Below are positions 33,880 to 46,083 of a stretch of 64,000 bases of DNA, in pieces. Each line of letters begins with the position of its first letter. Position 1 is the stretch's first letter. This DNA is from Hamiltosporidium tvaerminnensis (taxonomy: Eukaryota > Microsporidia > Dubosqiidae). The stretch lies in assembly GCA_022605425.2 (NCBI GenBank), contig JAKIMF020000004.1, forward strand, positions 1,175,501 through 1,239,500, read 5' to 3'. A program made the position numbers and the translations under genes. The notes under the pieces are model-generated. The model saw only the letters and a list, made by a program, of their open reading frames with translations. It was not told where the DNA came from and ran no database searches.

Positions 33880-36290
33880 TGTTTTTTTAGCAGGAAATTT
33901 ATTCAAGAATAAATTTAAATGACTATTTCTGGCTTAAAGCTAATTAGGAATGGTAAGAAAGATTAAAGAAGTTGAAACATAGGCTTTACTATAAGCTGAT
34001 TAAACCGAAACATGGGGGAAATATCTTAAAGCAATATTTATGTCAAAGAGGCTTATGATACAATAAAACCACCTTTTTTGACACTATGCATCGAAGCCTT
34101 AATTTATCGGCTTGATTTCTGAAATTAATTAAGTTCAAAATCTCGCAAAAGGAAGTTGATACTTCAGTAGGCTCCAAAAAAATCATGACTAAAAGATTGA
34201 GAGAGGAATTCTCCAGGATTTAGTTCGTAACCTTGTTATTTGTGTTGTGTATAGATCTGCTGAGCCACGAAGGCAATGTGAAACCTAAAAAAGTACTGAT
34301 ATAATGAAGGGGGTACCTCTCCCAGCCAAAAGTCTTTTGCTTTTTGTGATTAGAAACTCTTTGTAGACATTTTAAATTGGGAGCTATTAAAGGGAAACTA
34401 AAAACCCTTTAAGAGCTATTAAATTAGAAACAAAAACGAAAACAAATTTCAAACGATACTTTTTGCTGATATACTTGTACTTCTCTGGAAAATGTTAGTT
34501 TTTATAAATATTTAGGAAGAATGAAGATAGGAGGGAAAATCCATCACATAGAATATTTGAAGATGTACAAAGCATACTAATATCAATAGTTGAAAGAATT
34601 TATCGTATTAGATTAAAAATTAAAACTATATTTTTTGCAATTAATCAACAGGCGATATCGTTGATTTAATATCACATTAATGTACTTTGGTTTAAATCGA
34701 TTTCTTACCTAAGTTAGATCATGAAATGCGTTTTATATTTGTAAATAATAAGTCACCTCTTCACCTAAATGTAAAGAGCGTTTGTTTTTCTTCTTAGAAC
34801 AGAACATGGAAGAGGTTTACATGATGATAAGTCCCGAAGATAACAAACGCTTCTACAACTCTCGAATTGTTTAAGAAGAGCCTTGTAAATATTAACTCAA
34901 GGGGTAGAAATTCTAAAAGCGAAGAACACTAATAAAAGGCTTTTTTATAATATAAATGTTTGTTGGAAGAAGCAGTCACTACGATGAATTTAGAGGAAGC
35001 TAAAATGGCAAAATTATATAACAGAATTAAAAAACAAAAACTTCATTCCAAGTTATACAATGAAAAGATAAAATGAGCCTCTAGGTGCCAGTGAATCTTT
35101 AAGACGGCTGAAGAAAATAAATATGAGGCCAAGTGAGAAAGTAGTGTTCTGCTATCTTATGCTTGCTCATTTCATTCTCTTTTTACTTCTCGATGTCGAG
35201 ATAAACAGATGGAAGTGTTTTGTTTTTTTCTTTTAATCTATTAGAACCCGGGATTATATGATGTTATCCTATAAATCTAGTGTGGTTTCTATCTCACTAA
35301 AATGTAAACAATGATTTTCACATCGATTCTACACAATCATAGCACATCAGATGGTTTTTAACGTGGTTATAATCTCACCCACCTTGTTTTGCTATCTCAA
35401 AAATAGACATTATTTTTTTAGAGCCGATGTTATGTACCAAACCTTTTAAAGGCATGTAAAACAATAAATATTTTAGCAAATCGATGTTAGAAAATGTTCG
35501 AAAGGACTATCCAGACGCTTTCGGTATCATTTTTACACCTAAACCTACTCTAATTGAATCGATATCAATTTAAACATATAAACGGATTAAGATAACTTGA
35601 TTAAACAAATTCTGAAAACTAATATGCGGGGATTAGAGTGGAAACCAGATCAAAAACTGATTCCAAGGCTTGGAACAATAGAAATATATTTGTTTTGGAT
35701 TAGAATAAAAAGAAGATAATACATATTGGTTATAAATTACTTTTTAAGATTCAGTTTAGATGGTGGAAACTATAAAACTAAGAAATATTAGCATTATAGA
35801 TAAAGAGTTGGTTCTTATTCGTAAGTTTAATAATAGGATTGATTCTTGAGTAATATTTAAGGGTATTTTAGGAAAAATACATGGATGTATACCTCAAAAA
35901 ACTACAAATTCCTATGAATGTAAAAGGATATATTCCTTCGATAGTATCTTGGAAGATGTTTAAACAATTTACTTTGATCGACTAAGACGACTCTAGTAAG
36001 AATCAAATACCGAAGAGAGCTGGGAAAGAGTGTAAATAAGTTTTTATATAGATTCGCAATGTAAAAACAATTCCTTATTAAAACAAGTGGGTAACGAAAC
36101 GAATAGTGTGAAAATCCAGATCAAAAAATAGTACTCATTTTATTTCAGATGGAGAAACCAATCTAGCGGAAACACCAATAAATATAAACAAAGGGTCGTA
36201 TTTAGAAGAGGAAAGCAAGGTAGTAAAAGAAGCCATAGAAACATATAAATAATGGAAAAACATTTAAAACAAATCGTATTTAATAAAGAT
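33880..36290 (+). mobile_element. Heavily decayed RLE-type LINE copy
   Basis: Frame pieces align in order with the LINE at 46975-50780. They include a shadow of LAENQLG-VR near 33930, VKEAYDTI (motif A region, ~34055), RGILQ (motif B region, ~34205), LLFADI (motif C, second Asp missing, ~34475), RIFEDVQSILISIVERI (~34550), AINQQAISLI (~34640), GRGLH (~34810), ESNTEESWERV (~36005), and the C-terminus INKGSYLEEESKVVKEA ending at TAA 36250-36252. Stops and frameshifts are everywhere. The 5' half of the element is missing or unrecognisable. A repeat A element is nested within it at 35158-35394. It is much older than the copy at 46975. Confidence 0.85.
35158..35394 (+). mobile_element. SINE-like repeat A inserted in the decayed LINE, with target-site duplication
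   Basis: The LINE frame ...VFCYL is interrupted after TGTTCTGCTATCT (35145-35157) and resumes at TGTTTTGCTATCT (35395-35407). That is a 13-bp direct repeat with one C/T change. The 237 bp between them match repeat A elsewhere: TTTCATTCTCTTTTTAC, then TCGATGTCGAG, then a B-box-like GGTTTCTATCTC, ending GGTTTTTAACGTGGTTAT. The interruption of a known reading frame proves the insertion. Confidence 0.85.
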
Positions 36291-37764
36291 ACTAAAAAAC
36301 AATGAGAGTATTATCGGTTTTAAATATACGTATTATGAATGAAATTAAGTAATTAATCAAAACACATCAACAGTCCTCTATTATATAAATCATTCACAAC
36401 GAATTTGTTTGGATATTCCAAAAAAAATAAGTATTAAACCGAAAACCGATTTTCGCTTCAATATCCAAATATATTCGTTTTAAATAATAAATGAAATAAT
36501 AATAAATTCAATCGGTAAATAAATTCATAAAATCCGTTTAGAATCGCGGAAACAGAAAAATATGAAGATATATAGTTTATAAGGTAATTAAATGGCTTTA
36601 ATTTAAAGGTTAATATAGAGATGATTTTATATGTGAAATCGGAAATGATACAAAATAAATAACTTAAATATATTAATAATCTTCGATTACATTAATAGCG
36701 GCATATAGCGAGTCGAAATACTCAAAAAAAGTCGTAACTGTGTTCGGGAATTGACAGAGAGATTTTAGTCGAGACTAAGAGCCGAAACAGATATGTAAAG
36801 GTGTGATTATGATAATGATTTAATGGTTAAGATATCTTTTGTTACTTCCGAATGTCAGAATTTGATAACTGGTTGGTAAACTCTTTATCCTTCGACTAAG
36901 GCAAGTTTGCTTTTTGCTGAAATCTAACTAAACGTAAAGAAAAATGTCTATGGATTGCATTAAAGCTACTGAGGCTCTGATTCTCGTTGCTATTTTTCCG
37001 TTACAGTGAATGAACAAGCTAAAAAGATGTAAAAAATATTTGTAACAATGTGCCTTTTACATAATTACACAGCTCACACTATACCTCTCTCCACGATAAA
37101 ACTTGCTAAGAAAATAAACATCAGGATCATTGAATCTTTAAGTGTTCTTCAAAAAACCTAAATTAAAGAATTGACTAATATAGAAAGAAAGGAAAATATG
37201 GAACAGAGATGAATAAAACTAGAAATAAGACAGAAATATGTTAACAGAATCACAAGAAAATATAATCCCGAGTAAAAAATTCAATTCTCATAAAAAATAC
37301 TTATAAATTATACATTCTATATTTAAAAATATAAATTTTCGGTATTACATACTATTTATTTTAAATTAATTAAGAATTTTTTTAGCGACTCAAATATCAT
37401 AAAATGGCTAAAATACAATTAATCATAGCAAATAGAATCCAAAATAAGTAAGTGTCTTTTTATTAACCTATTTAGATATGAACTAAAACAACTCAAAATT
37501 TAAAGACAAATTTGTAACTACCATAAATAATTATTTGAGTTTTCGTCCTAAAAAAACGAAGTCGATTACAATACTGCTACTTTCAATTACCATGTGTTTT
37601 CTAGCAGTAAAATATATATAAGAAACCTAATTCTAGCAAAGAACCTTGGAATAAGAAATAAATGAAACTGTTTGTATACATAAAATCCCGGCAATTACTT
37701 ACTTAAATAACTAAAAACAGATTTAATTTAAGATTCAAAAAGGCTTGGTTTCTTTATTGATTAT
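36291..37764. other. Intergenic, no supportable feature
   Basis: About 1.5 kb. A slightly GC-richer patch at 36700-36990 may be a transposon remnant, but no frame survives. Confidence 0.45.
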
Positions 37765-39696
37765 TTACAAATTAAAACGAAATGTTTTTTTGAACGAGAC
37801 AAATATTAAAGATATCAGAACAGTTATGAAAAGAAAGGATAATAAAAATATAACAACAGGCATATCATTCTCAGAATCGATTTTTTGACTAATATTATTA
37901 TCATTTTTTTCAAGATGAGTTTGTTTAGAGCTTTCCAGTTCTGTCAAAGCTTGTTTTTCTTTTCGTATATAAAGAGCATCGTTAACAAATGTTAATTTCA
38001 ATAAACTGTTATTATCCGTGTTTTCGTTTAGATCCTCCAGAAGAAAACTGTCGTTAGTTCTGCTAATATTAAAATTTGTTAATACATTTTCATTTCCGTC
38101 TAAAACTTCTTTACTAATATTAATATCTTGATCAGGACTAGAAGATTTGTTTATCAATTCTATTTTTTCATTTTGGTCAGATTCATTCGAATGATTAGTA
38201 AAAACTAAATCAGAAAAATTAGCTGTAATAAATATATCCAATGTTGTATCCTTATTGTTTAGTCTTTCGATAAAACTAGACATAGAAATTTTATTCTTAT
38301 TTTTTATTTCATTTTTAAATTCATTCAATATTATTTCTTTAAATTGAGATTTCATCTGTTTCAACGCCTTCTTTTTACTTATAAAGCCTTTAAAAATATT
38401 TTTTAAAAATATATCAAAATCTTCATCTATTGTGAATAAACCTATCGAATCATCTAATCCGACAGATTCTTCTATAAGGAAACTAGGTGTATTGTCATAA
38501 GATTTTTGAGAACCTTCTGATTTATTTAAACTTATACATATAATATACTTCAATATATAAAGTATATCCTTTATCTTGAGAAATTTTTTCACAGCAGAAC
38601 TTACAATATTTATTTTGTGAAAAAATTCTATTGTATATGTTTGCGTGGATTGATATACCTTAGAAATTCTTTCAAATGATCTGTTGAAGAAAATAGCTCC
38701 TTTTGTCCTCGTAAATGAAATTTTTATTTTAATTGTTGTTAGCAAATTATTTAGTGAAGTTTTTACAGAAGATGAATTATTTATCATTCTGTTAGAGGAA
38801 GTCACAGATTCTGTAGTTACTTCTTCACATTTTTGTTTAGAAGAAGGTAATTTTCTACATTTTAGGAACTCATTTACATAAATATAAGTTGATGATAGTA
38901 TGTATTTAAAATAACCCAAACGACTTCTTTTATTCGTAGACAAACAATTTTGCTTTGAATTTTTACTATCGTGTATTGGAGAAATTTCTTTGATTAACTG
39001 TAAATCACTGTTTTCTGCTTCTATAAGGTTAGATTTTACACCCGCTTCTGTTTCAGAGACAATATCCACTGAAATATTTTCTTTTTTCAAAGCAGAATTC
39101 ATATTTTCAGTGGCACAGTTTATAGAATTATTAGCAGAATTGTTATCATCATGTCGTTCTTTGAATAAAGAGGGATAAAAATCATCAGAACTTGTTTCTA
39201 TATCTGCGTCATAACTTAAATCAGAAGAACTATAAATACTTGATATATTAGATGTTTCAGTATCTGATTCATCTATTGAGGTACTGCAAAGATTTGAATT
39301 ATTACTTTTTAGAGATACATCAGATCGGGTTTTTGGATTTAAAATCCTAGAATCTGTGCGCTCAAAATAAGAGTAATGATTATTTATTCCTTTCTTATTT
39401 GATAAGGGATTTTGTGAAAAATTCTTATTGCTTTTATTAAGCGATGTATGTAAAATTTTTGATACCGAAGTCGTATCTTTTTTCAATAACTCCGACTTAA
39501 ATTTCAAATATATTTTTTCATTTTTTATTTTTATGCTTTTACGATTTTCTTCTAAATCGACCTCATCATTCCTCTCGGGATTTGCTACAAAATCATTAGA
39601 CAGTATTAAGTTGTTACTTTCAGCAATATTACTGCACCACATTGTCTGTAGTATTACCAAAAATTTTGATTTCATTACAATATTTCTAATTTCCAT
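37765..39696 (-). CDS. Predicted single-pass membrane protein with Ser/Asn-rich acidic ectodomain
   Basis: An intact frame of 643 codons. A second Met at residue 8 starts a good signal-peptide-like stretch (MKSKFLVILQTMWCSNIAES), so the real start may be 39675. A long hydrophilic region rich in Ser, Asn, Asp, Glu and Lys follows, with an acidic serine cluster around residues 130-175. A predicted transmembrane helix lies at residues ~613-635 (PVVIFLLSFLFITVLISLIF), with a short basic tail (FKKTFRFNL). This gives a type I topology, with the large domain in the lumen or outside. No known domain is seen. It could be a parasite surface or endomembrane protein. It has no same-strand neighbour nearby. 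Confidence 0.8.
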   Translation of the reverse strand: MEIRNIVMKSKFLVILQTMWCSNIAESNNLILSNDFVANPERNDEVDLEENRKSIKIKNEKIYLKFKSELLKKDTTSVSKILHTSLNKSNKNFSQNPLSNKKGINNHYSYFERTDSRILNPKTRSDVSLKSNNSNLCSTSIDESDTETSNISSIYSSSDLSYDADIETSSDDFYPSLFKERHDDNNSANNSINCATENMNSALKKENISVDIVSETEAGVKSNLIEAENSDLQLIKEISPIHDSKNSKQNCLSTNKRSRLGYFKYILSSTYIYVNEFLKCRKLPSSKQKCEEVTTESVTSSNRMINNSSSVKTSLNNLLTTIKIKISFTRTKGAIFFNRSFERISKVYQSTQTYTIEFFHKINIVSSAVKKFLKIKDILYILKYIICISLNKSEGSQKSYDNTPSFLIEESVGLDDSIGLFTIDEDFDIFLKNIFKGFISKKKALKQMKSQFKEIILNEFKNEIKNKNKISMSSFIERLNNKDTTLDIFITANFSDLVFTNHSNESDQNEKIELINKSSSPDQDINISKEVLDGNENVLTNFNISRTNDSFLLEDLNENTDNNSLLKLTFVNDALYIRKEKQALTELESSKQTHLEKNDNNISQKIDSENDMPVVIFLLSFLFITVLISLIFVSFKKTFRFNL

Positions 39697-40492
39697 TTCT
39701 GTTTTTTACATTATAAATTTAATAATGAATATTTGATAAATTAAAATTAATTTAAATCGAATAATAATTGTTCGTTTTTTTGTTAGATTTTTTTAAAAAT
39801 CAAAATATAAATCGAAAAAGTATTCATGTACATAAATATCTTGATTTTATTTTTCGAATAGGTCCTAATTATTATAAAAGCCAAATAATACTAACTACAA
39901 AACCTGAAAATATTCAATATACCAATAAAAGAATTCTTAGTTCAAGACATATTTTTTGAATAAATTTATTTTATCGTTTTTTTATAATTTTTATTTTATA
40001 TTGATAAAAAAAAATATTTTTATTAAATGTTATATTCATGTATCCTTTTAAAAATGTATACTACATATTTTTTATGTTAATTATTCAATGTTATGTGAAT
40101 ATAAAAATTTATTGCATCTGTTGAAATTGTTGGGAAAATAAAAAATAATTTTCTAAATACATTTTGATTGGCTGCAATCCAGCTTATATATGAACTTTGG
40201 TATTTTAATTGATTTATGATATATAGAGATGATAAAGATATTAGAAGTTTTATTCGAAAGTCCTTTTAAGCCAATTATATTCTGATATATCGTTGATTTA
40301 GAAATTTCTTTTCTCATTAATAAAAATTAAAAATTATTAAAAACTAAAATAAAAAAAGATTTGTTTACAAAATTTCATCTCTCTGATGACCCGGTAAGCT
40401 TTTTTCTACATAAAGGTGATTAGAACATCAATTTAGCAAAAATAATTACATATCCATTTTTAAAGTTTGTTAATAAAGAATTTCTCGATAGT

Positions 40493-40915
40493 TTACTTAC
40501 TTATTCTGTCCTCTATTACATGTCTGTATTGAGGATTAAAAAAATGCAGCGACATCATGTTCTATTGCCTGTTGAAGTTCTAGAATTTTTGATCAATTCC
40601 TCGTTCAAGAAAAGCCAATTTTAAAAAGGTCAAATATTTTTCATTCACATATTCTTAAATTTTCTCAAATAAAGCTTTGCTTTTATGTTCCTTATATCAT
40701 AGTTCGAATGTAACACCAAGATTGAAGTTATAATCAATTTTTTATTTCTCTATTCGTTTCTTTCATATTTTGTAATTCTAGGTTAGAGACAATTAGCCCA
40801 ATGAAACAGTGTGGTTATATTCCAAGAAAATATTAACGCATATTTTCACACCTATTTCACCCTATTGTCGTCAAGTAGATTGTTTTAATGCACTTATCCT
40901 TCTTGACCTTACGCC
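40493..40915 (+). mobile_element. Repeat A, decayed copy with an internal insertion
   Basis: TTACTTACTTATTCTGTCC and TGTATTGAGGAT match the start of repeat A. After about 190 unrelated bases, TTTTGTAATTCTAGG, then CAGTGTGGTTATATTCC, then a terminal TGCACTTATCC match the rest. The middle insert has no identified content. Confidence 0.55.
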
Positions 40916-42954
40916 TCGATAGACCAATATAAATTCAAAGTTATGATTTTTTTGGTGCAAATGTAAAAGTTCATTGCAAAAAATCGAGACAATAGTGTGT
41001 TATTCTATACAAAAGTCTTCGAAATAAAACCAGTATTTCCAGTTATACGCCATAGTCCTTCATAATGTGTAATTTGATTATTTTTTATATATTAGACAAG
41101 TTTTTAAATTAGAGTTTGCAGTGCTAATCGCTTTCATAATAGAGGTTTAATTTGTTTAAAAAATTCCCAACATTGTCCTTTGATTTATATTGACTATATT
41201 AAAGATGTTTATATATTTTATTTTTGCAATTATGAAAATTTTAGATATTAAAAGAAGCCAATTTGACGCCAAATGACCTGTGAATTTTTTATATATTCTG
41301 TATGTCGTATATTTATATGGATTTAACGGTTGAAATTTTTAATTTTAGGGGAAGTTTTAGAAATACATTTGCAATATATTATTTTTTGTAGCTCATACTA
41401 ATACAAGAGTTATATACTAATACGATGGTCATAAGAAACTTCTTAATAATTAGATGAGACACATTAGAGTTCGAAATTTTTGAGATTGAAGCATTTCTTT
41501 CGATTCCTTAACTGTGGCTTTAAATATTAAATAATTCTAACCTAAACTTTAACATAAATCATAAGAGGAAAGTTCGGTATCTATGTATCATAAACTTTTT
41601 GCTAGGTAATGAGCTATACACAAATATTTTGCTTAAATTTTTAAATATCTCATATTGAAATAAAACTTAAATTAGTTTGGAAACAAGTCATACATATTAA
41701 ATTTAGATGTTAAAAATTATAACAAGAATTCTGACCGATAAATATTACTTGCGAGAGGCCCATCATATTCATCTTCTGCAAATATAGAGAATATTACGTT
41801 GTTTATTATGAAGCTGCAGTCGGTTTATTCCAATTCAAATCTAATTTTGCTTAATTCTCAAATTTTTTTAAAAAAGAATGGCATTTGATTGGATCTGAGA
41901 TTACAAATCTAAAAATTTTTGGGAATAATAAATTTAATAATATAAGTTTTGCAACAATTCAACTAAATATTTCACTGCAAATTATAAAAGGATTTTTGAG
42001 TAACATGGATCTATATATGACAGTGATCTTCATAAATATAGAACCATTGTGTTTACGCGTGCTTGGATTTTGTTTTTTAACCCAGCAGATGAATTTTAAT
42101 CGGTTTATAAGCTCTTGCTTTCAAGCCGGTGTTTCGAATGTTATTTATATCGAGACTCATTATAACATATAAAACCATTGCCTTAAACTCCCCAGACACT
42201 TAGATAAAAGGTATCTTTTATAGAGATCAGTTCTATCTTTTAAAATAAAGGATCTGTTGACCCGTGATACTAAAGAATTGTTTTTTAAAAGGAAAAGTTT
42301 GTATATATTATTATACTGTTTTTTTCTTTTTTCCACATTGGGATTTAAATAAAATATAAATGTTTATTTTATAAGGAAACTCAATAACTAATAATTTTCT
42401 TGTAGAATACTATCTCAAACCATATTCCTAGGATTTTATTTACATTTGTAGATAATCTATATTTTTTAACAAATGTTTTTACTTTTAAAACAAAGTGTTT
42501 TAATCTACATCTTTACTCAAATTATTCTGATTAAACATTGAGAAAATAACCTTTTAGTTGGAAATACTATTATACATGACTTACTTCAAAGCCAAATATA
42601 TGTAAATAAAAGGCTTATCCGCTATTTTACCTAACAAATTTTACAGAAATTGTTATGGGTGAATAATAGAAAATTATTATATAACTCGTTTGAGATTGTA
42701 TTTAATATTTTAAGCTGTAATTCAGTGTTTTTTAATTCTTAAAAATAACTCCTATCCTATTTTATATAATAATAATTTTTATGTTATTTCTTTTTATCTG
42801 ATATCTTTAAACGAGCTAAGCTTTCGTTTTTTGAAAATATAATAATTAAAAAAATCTTTATCTTTGTATTTTCTACTGTAATCGAATAAATTTAATAAAT
42901 CGTACAACATAGATTAAAAACTATGATGACATTAATTCCTCAACTTATGTTTCT
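40916..42954. other. Intergenic with one doubtful small frame
   Basis: About 2 kb of AT-rich DNA. A 95-codon frame (41885-42172, +) begins with TTG, not ATG. It reads NLKIFGNNKFNNISF then FINIEPLCLRVLGF and might be a remnant of a leucine-rich protein, but nothing supports expression. Confidence 0.35.
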
Positions 42955-43086
42955 AAACCGGATCTATAGGGCAATCCGCTATAATTCCGAGTTCCAACAG
43001 ATTAGAAGAGACGAATGAAAACTTCCATTAGTTCATCCTCGACAGCAAGAGGTAAAATAAGAATTGAATGAGAAAGTAAGTGTTTT
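42955..43086 (-). mobile_element. Repeat A, partial copy (inverted)
   Basis: On the minus strand it reads ACTTACTTTCTCATTC, then TGTCGAGGATGAAC, then TGGAACTCGGAATTATAG, then CCTATAGATCCGGTTTA, where it stops. This is the first ~130 bp of repeat A; the second half is missing. Confidence 0.7.
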
Positions 43087-44138
43087 TTAAGGAATTTTAA
43101 TTTGTTGAATAATTTTCATATGTTGGTACATACTTAGAATATAAAATATTTATGGAGTAAATACTTTACTTTAATTTTTAAATATATACTCGTAAGAATT
43201 CAAAAACAATTTTAAAGAAATTCTAACTTATTTTAATTTTATTTTATAAGTTGGATTTAAGAGCCGAAAACCTAAAATATACACTTGTAAGTACCACTTT
43301 TATATGTTTACTAAAAATCATCGATTTATTGGTAATGAAATATATGAACAGAAAAATATACTCTAAATAAAAAACATAGCAACATCAATTTAAAGATGAA
43401 AAATATCATCTTTTTGAATAAATAATCTAAAAAAAAGCATTATATGCGAAATTAAAAAATGATTTTTGGCGGATTCGCTTTTGCATCATACTCGCAACAA
43501 AAAATAAATGTATAACAAGAAAGATGCACCTTTTAAGTTTAAATATTTTTCAATTTTTTATGTTTTTGTTAGAGCTAGTTTAAAGACCTCATTATTAATT
43601 GAATATAACTTTATTGAAATCTTATTTTAAGAGGATGAAATTTATTTTAAGATTTTAACTGTATTTATTTATTTTAATATAATTATTTAATTAGTTGTTT
43701 ATTGTTTAATTCCATCATTTAGATTTCTTTTATTTATAATTTTAATAAAAATTTTGATTTCTAGATACATTTTATCAAAATAATTCTTCTTTTATGATAT
43801 ATTGATACACCAGTTGATAAAAAGATTTTTTTGCAATACAAAATTATCAATTTTTTTGTTAAGGTAATCATTTATCTTGCTGAAGAAATATAAATCAAAT
43901 TATCGAAAATAACATAAATAATTTTAATTACTTTGAAATTTTATTTGTAAGATAGCAGAGAAACCTAAGTAATATACCTGAATTATACAATAAAGCTAAA
44001 AAGTAATTTCAAAAGAAGGTTGATGATATAAAAATTTACATTTATGATTAAAAACTTTCGATGCACCATTTAGTAAAATTGTGATTTTTTTAAGAAAAAT
44101 TAATATCGAACTTATTAAATAGAAATTCAGAACAACAT
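43087..44138. other. Intergenic, no feature seen
   Basis: About 1 kb of AT-rich DNA between the repeat A fragment and the 3' end of the 226-aa gene. Confidence 0.5.
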
Positions 44139-44819
44139 TTATTTTATACTTTTTTTATCAAACGCTTTTATATTTTCTTCGTAGGTCTTTAAATTCCATT
44201 TTGTGTCACATATTTGCGATAATACATTTAAGAAATCATCAAAAAATGTTTTTTTAAAAATATTTTCAATATTCGATTTTAGATAAAATTTAGATTCATA
44301 ATTATTTACTTTAGAATATTTTTCTGGCAAGTAACTTAAATAAAATATATCAATAGGATATTTAGAACAGAAATTAATCATATAATTATCTTTGATTTGT
44401 AAAACACTTGTAAAGCCAGAATAATACATTTTGTATCCATCAATACATGTTTTTGATTTTTTTGCATATTTCATTCCCAAATGCTTAAAATTAATTTTTT
44501 TCGAAACAATAAAAATATTTGTTTTGGCAGAAATTGTGCCAGTTAATATAAAATTGAAATCACTATTTGATAATATGTAGTAGAAGGGACAAAATTCCTT
44601 TTTTAAAGTTAAAATTGCAGCCATATTAGAAATGCTATTGTTCCCGCTATAAAATAATAGATGCTGATATATAGATACAGGTTGGTCTATTTTTTTTTTA
44701 AAATATTTATCTAAAGAATCAAATTTTGGTAGTAAACTTGCCATCTTTTCCTTACTTTTGCGTGTAAGATATATTGTGACTCCGATTATAATACTAACTA
44801 AAATAATATCAAATATCAT
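44139..44819 (-). CDS. N-terminally anchored membrane protein, 226 aa, unrecognised
   Basis: An intact frame from an ATG, with ACCC about 9 bases before it (microsporidian-style start context). Residues ~3-18 (FDIILVSIIIGVTIYL) form a membrane anchor followed by a basic stretch (TRKSKEK), so the bulk is probably cytosolic. The remainder is a compact mixed alpha/beta-like sequence with isolated Cys residues and motifs such as HLLFYSGNNSISNMAAI and KTCIDGYKMYYSGF. I recognise no family. Given its size and anchor, it could be an endomembrane or mitosome-type component, but that is speculation. Confidence 0.7.
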   Translation of the reverse strand: MIFDIILVSIIIGVTIYLTRKSKEKMASLLPKFDSLDKYFKKKIDQPVSIYQHLLFYSGNNSISNMAAILTLKKEFCPFYYILSNSDFNFILTGTISAKTNIFIVSKKINFKHLGMKYAKKSKTCIDGYKMYYSGFTSVLQIKDNYMINFCSKYPIDIFYLSYLPEKYSKVNNYESKFYLKSNIENIFKKTFFDDFLNVLSQICDTKWNLKTYEENIKAFDKKSIK

Positions 44820-45853
44820 GAATATATGGGTATTGATTACAAGACTTTTGAAGAAACATATAAATTATTTATAAATCTAAATTTTATTTGCTGAATAAGG
44901 GGAAGAAAAGAAAAGTTCTGCAAAAAATGCCTAAAAAGTCTAGAAAGAACGTAAAGAAACCAGAGAAATTTAGTTTTAAATCCGAGAACCAATACTTATC
45001 ATCATTAAATCAATTTTTATTCCTGAAAAATAACTAGCAAATAGATCAACTAAAAATATATTATTTCTTGAACGAATTCTGAAATTTAAATTTAATATTT
45101 ATCCATCGTTACATTTCTGTTTCGCTTATAACTTGGGTATACCAAGTATTGATTATGAAAATTACTCGGGCTTTTGATAAATTTCTAAAAAGGAGCAACA
45201 GATAATTCTTATTATATAAAGGTCATTAAAAATGCAAGAAAAATTATTTTTATGAAAAAAATTGCAATGTATCTTGCTAAAGATGAAGTCAATGTTAAAT
45301 TTCCTGAAAAAAATGGATTAAAGACCTTCTTTTAATTAAGAAATAACTTCGGTGCCTTGTGATAGAAAATCAAATTTGATTCGGTCAGGATAGAACTAAT
45401 CTAAATTATTTAGGTAGAATATTTTGTTCTTTCTTTTAAATAAATTCATATTTAAGTCCGAAATTCTAATAATGGCTTAATGAAGAAAGTTTCTGCAAAT
45501 AAAATCGTAAAGATAAGATACCAATGATTATTTATTCAAATGAATTGATTTTAACGAAATCGTTTGAATGATTATTTAATTAAAATATGAATATTATATT
45601 TTAAACTACCAAAAGTGCTAGACTTTACATATTTTAAATAATCCGTATGGATCTTCTTTGGCTAAATATATCGTTTTAATAATCCTAAATTTCAAATTAA
45701 ATGAAAAAAATGATAGCATGATTTTTACATTTGAGTACCTAGACATCACATGGAGAGTGCAAAAAAACAACAAATGTGTTACTTTCAAACAAAAATTAAA
45801 AATATTTCGGTCTCAACTTCCGTGTAAAATTTGTTTTATGTGAGGAAATAACT
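44820..45853. other. Intergenic, no feature seen
   Basis: About 1 kb upstream of the 226-aa gene. It is AT-rich, with only a 61-codon frame at 45658-45843 that shows no motif. Confidence 0.5.
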
Positions 45854-46083
45854 TACTTATTTATTTCGTTCCACTTTTTTCTCTCAGTGTCAAGGATGAA
45901 CAAATGAATGTTCTTCATTTTTTTATTTTAATCAGTTGTAACTCGGGATTGCAGGGGATTGACCAATAGATCCGGTCTGGTTTATATCCCACCAAAATGG
46001 CCAATGATTTTAACACAAATCGTACACATTCACCACCAAACAGAAAGCTTTTAATATGGTTATCCTCCCTTAACCTTCATGGA
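45854..46083 (+). mobile_element. SINE-like repeat A with target-site duplication
   Basis: A 230-bp copy flanked by AGGAAATAACT at 45843-45853 and again at 46084-46094 (11 bp, identical). Internally it has TTCGTTCCACTTTTTTCTC, CAAGGATGAAC, GTAACTCGGGATTGCAGGGG, a B-box-like GGTTTATATCCCACC, and a terminus TTAATATGGTTATCCTCCC. A stem GACC/GGTC precedes the B-box-like segment, as in the 3' half of a tRNA. This suggests, but does not prove, a tRNA-derived SINE. Confidence 0.85.

Noticed and set aside
41885-42172. 95-codon + frame as a gene
   Set aside because: It begins with TTG, has no start context and no similarity I can see.
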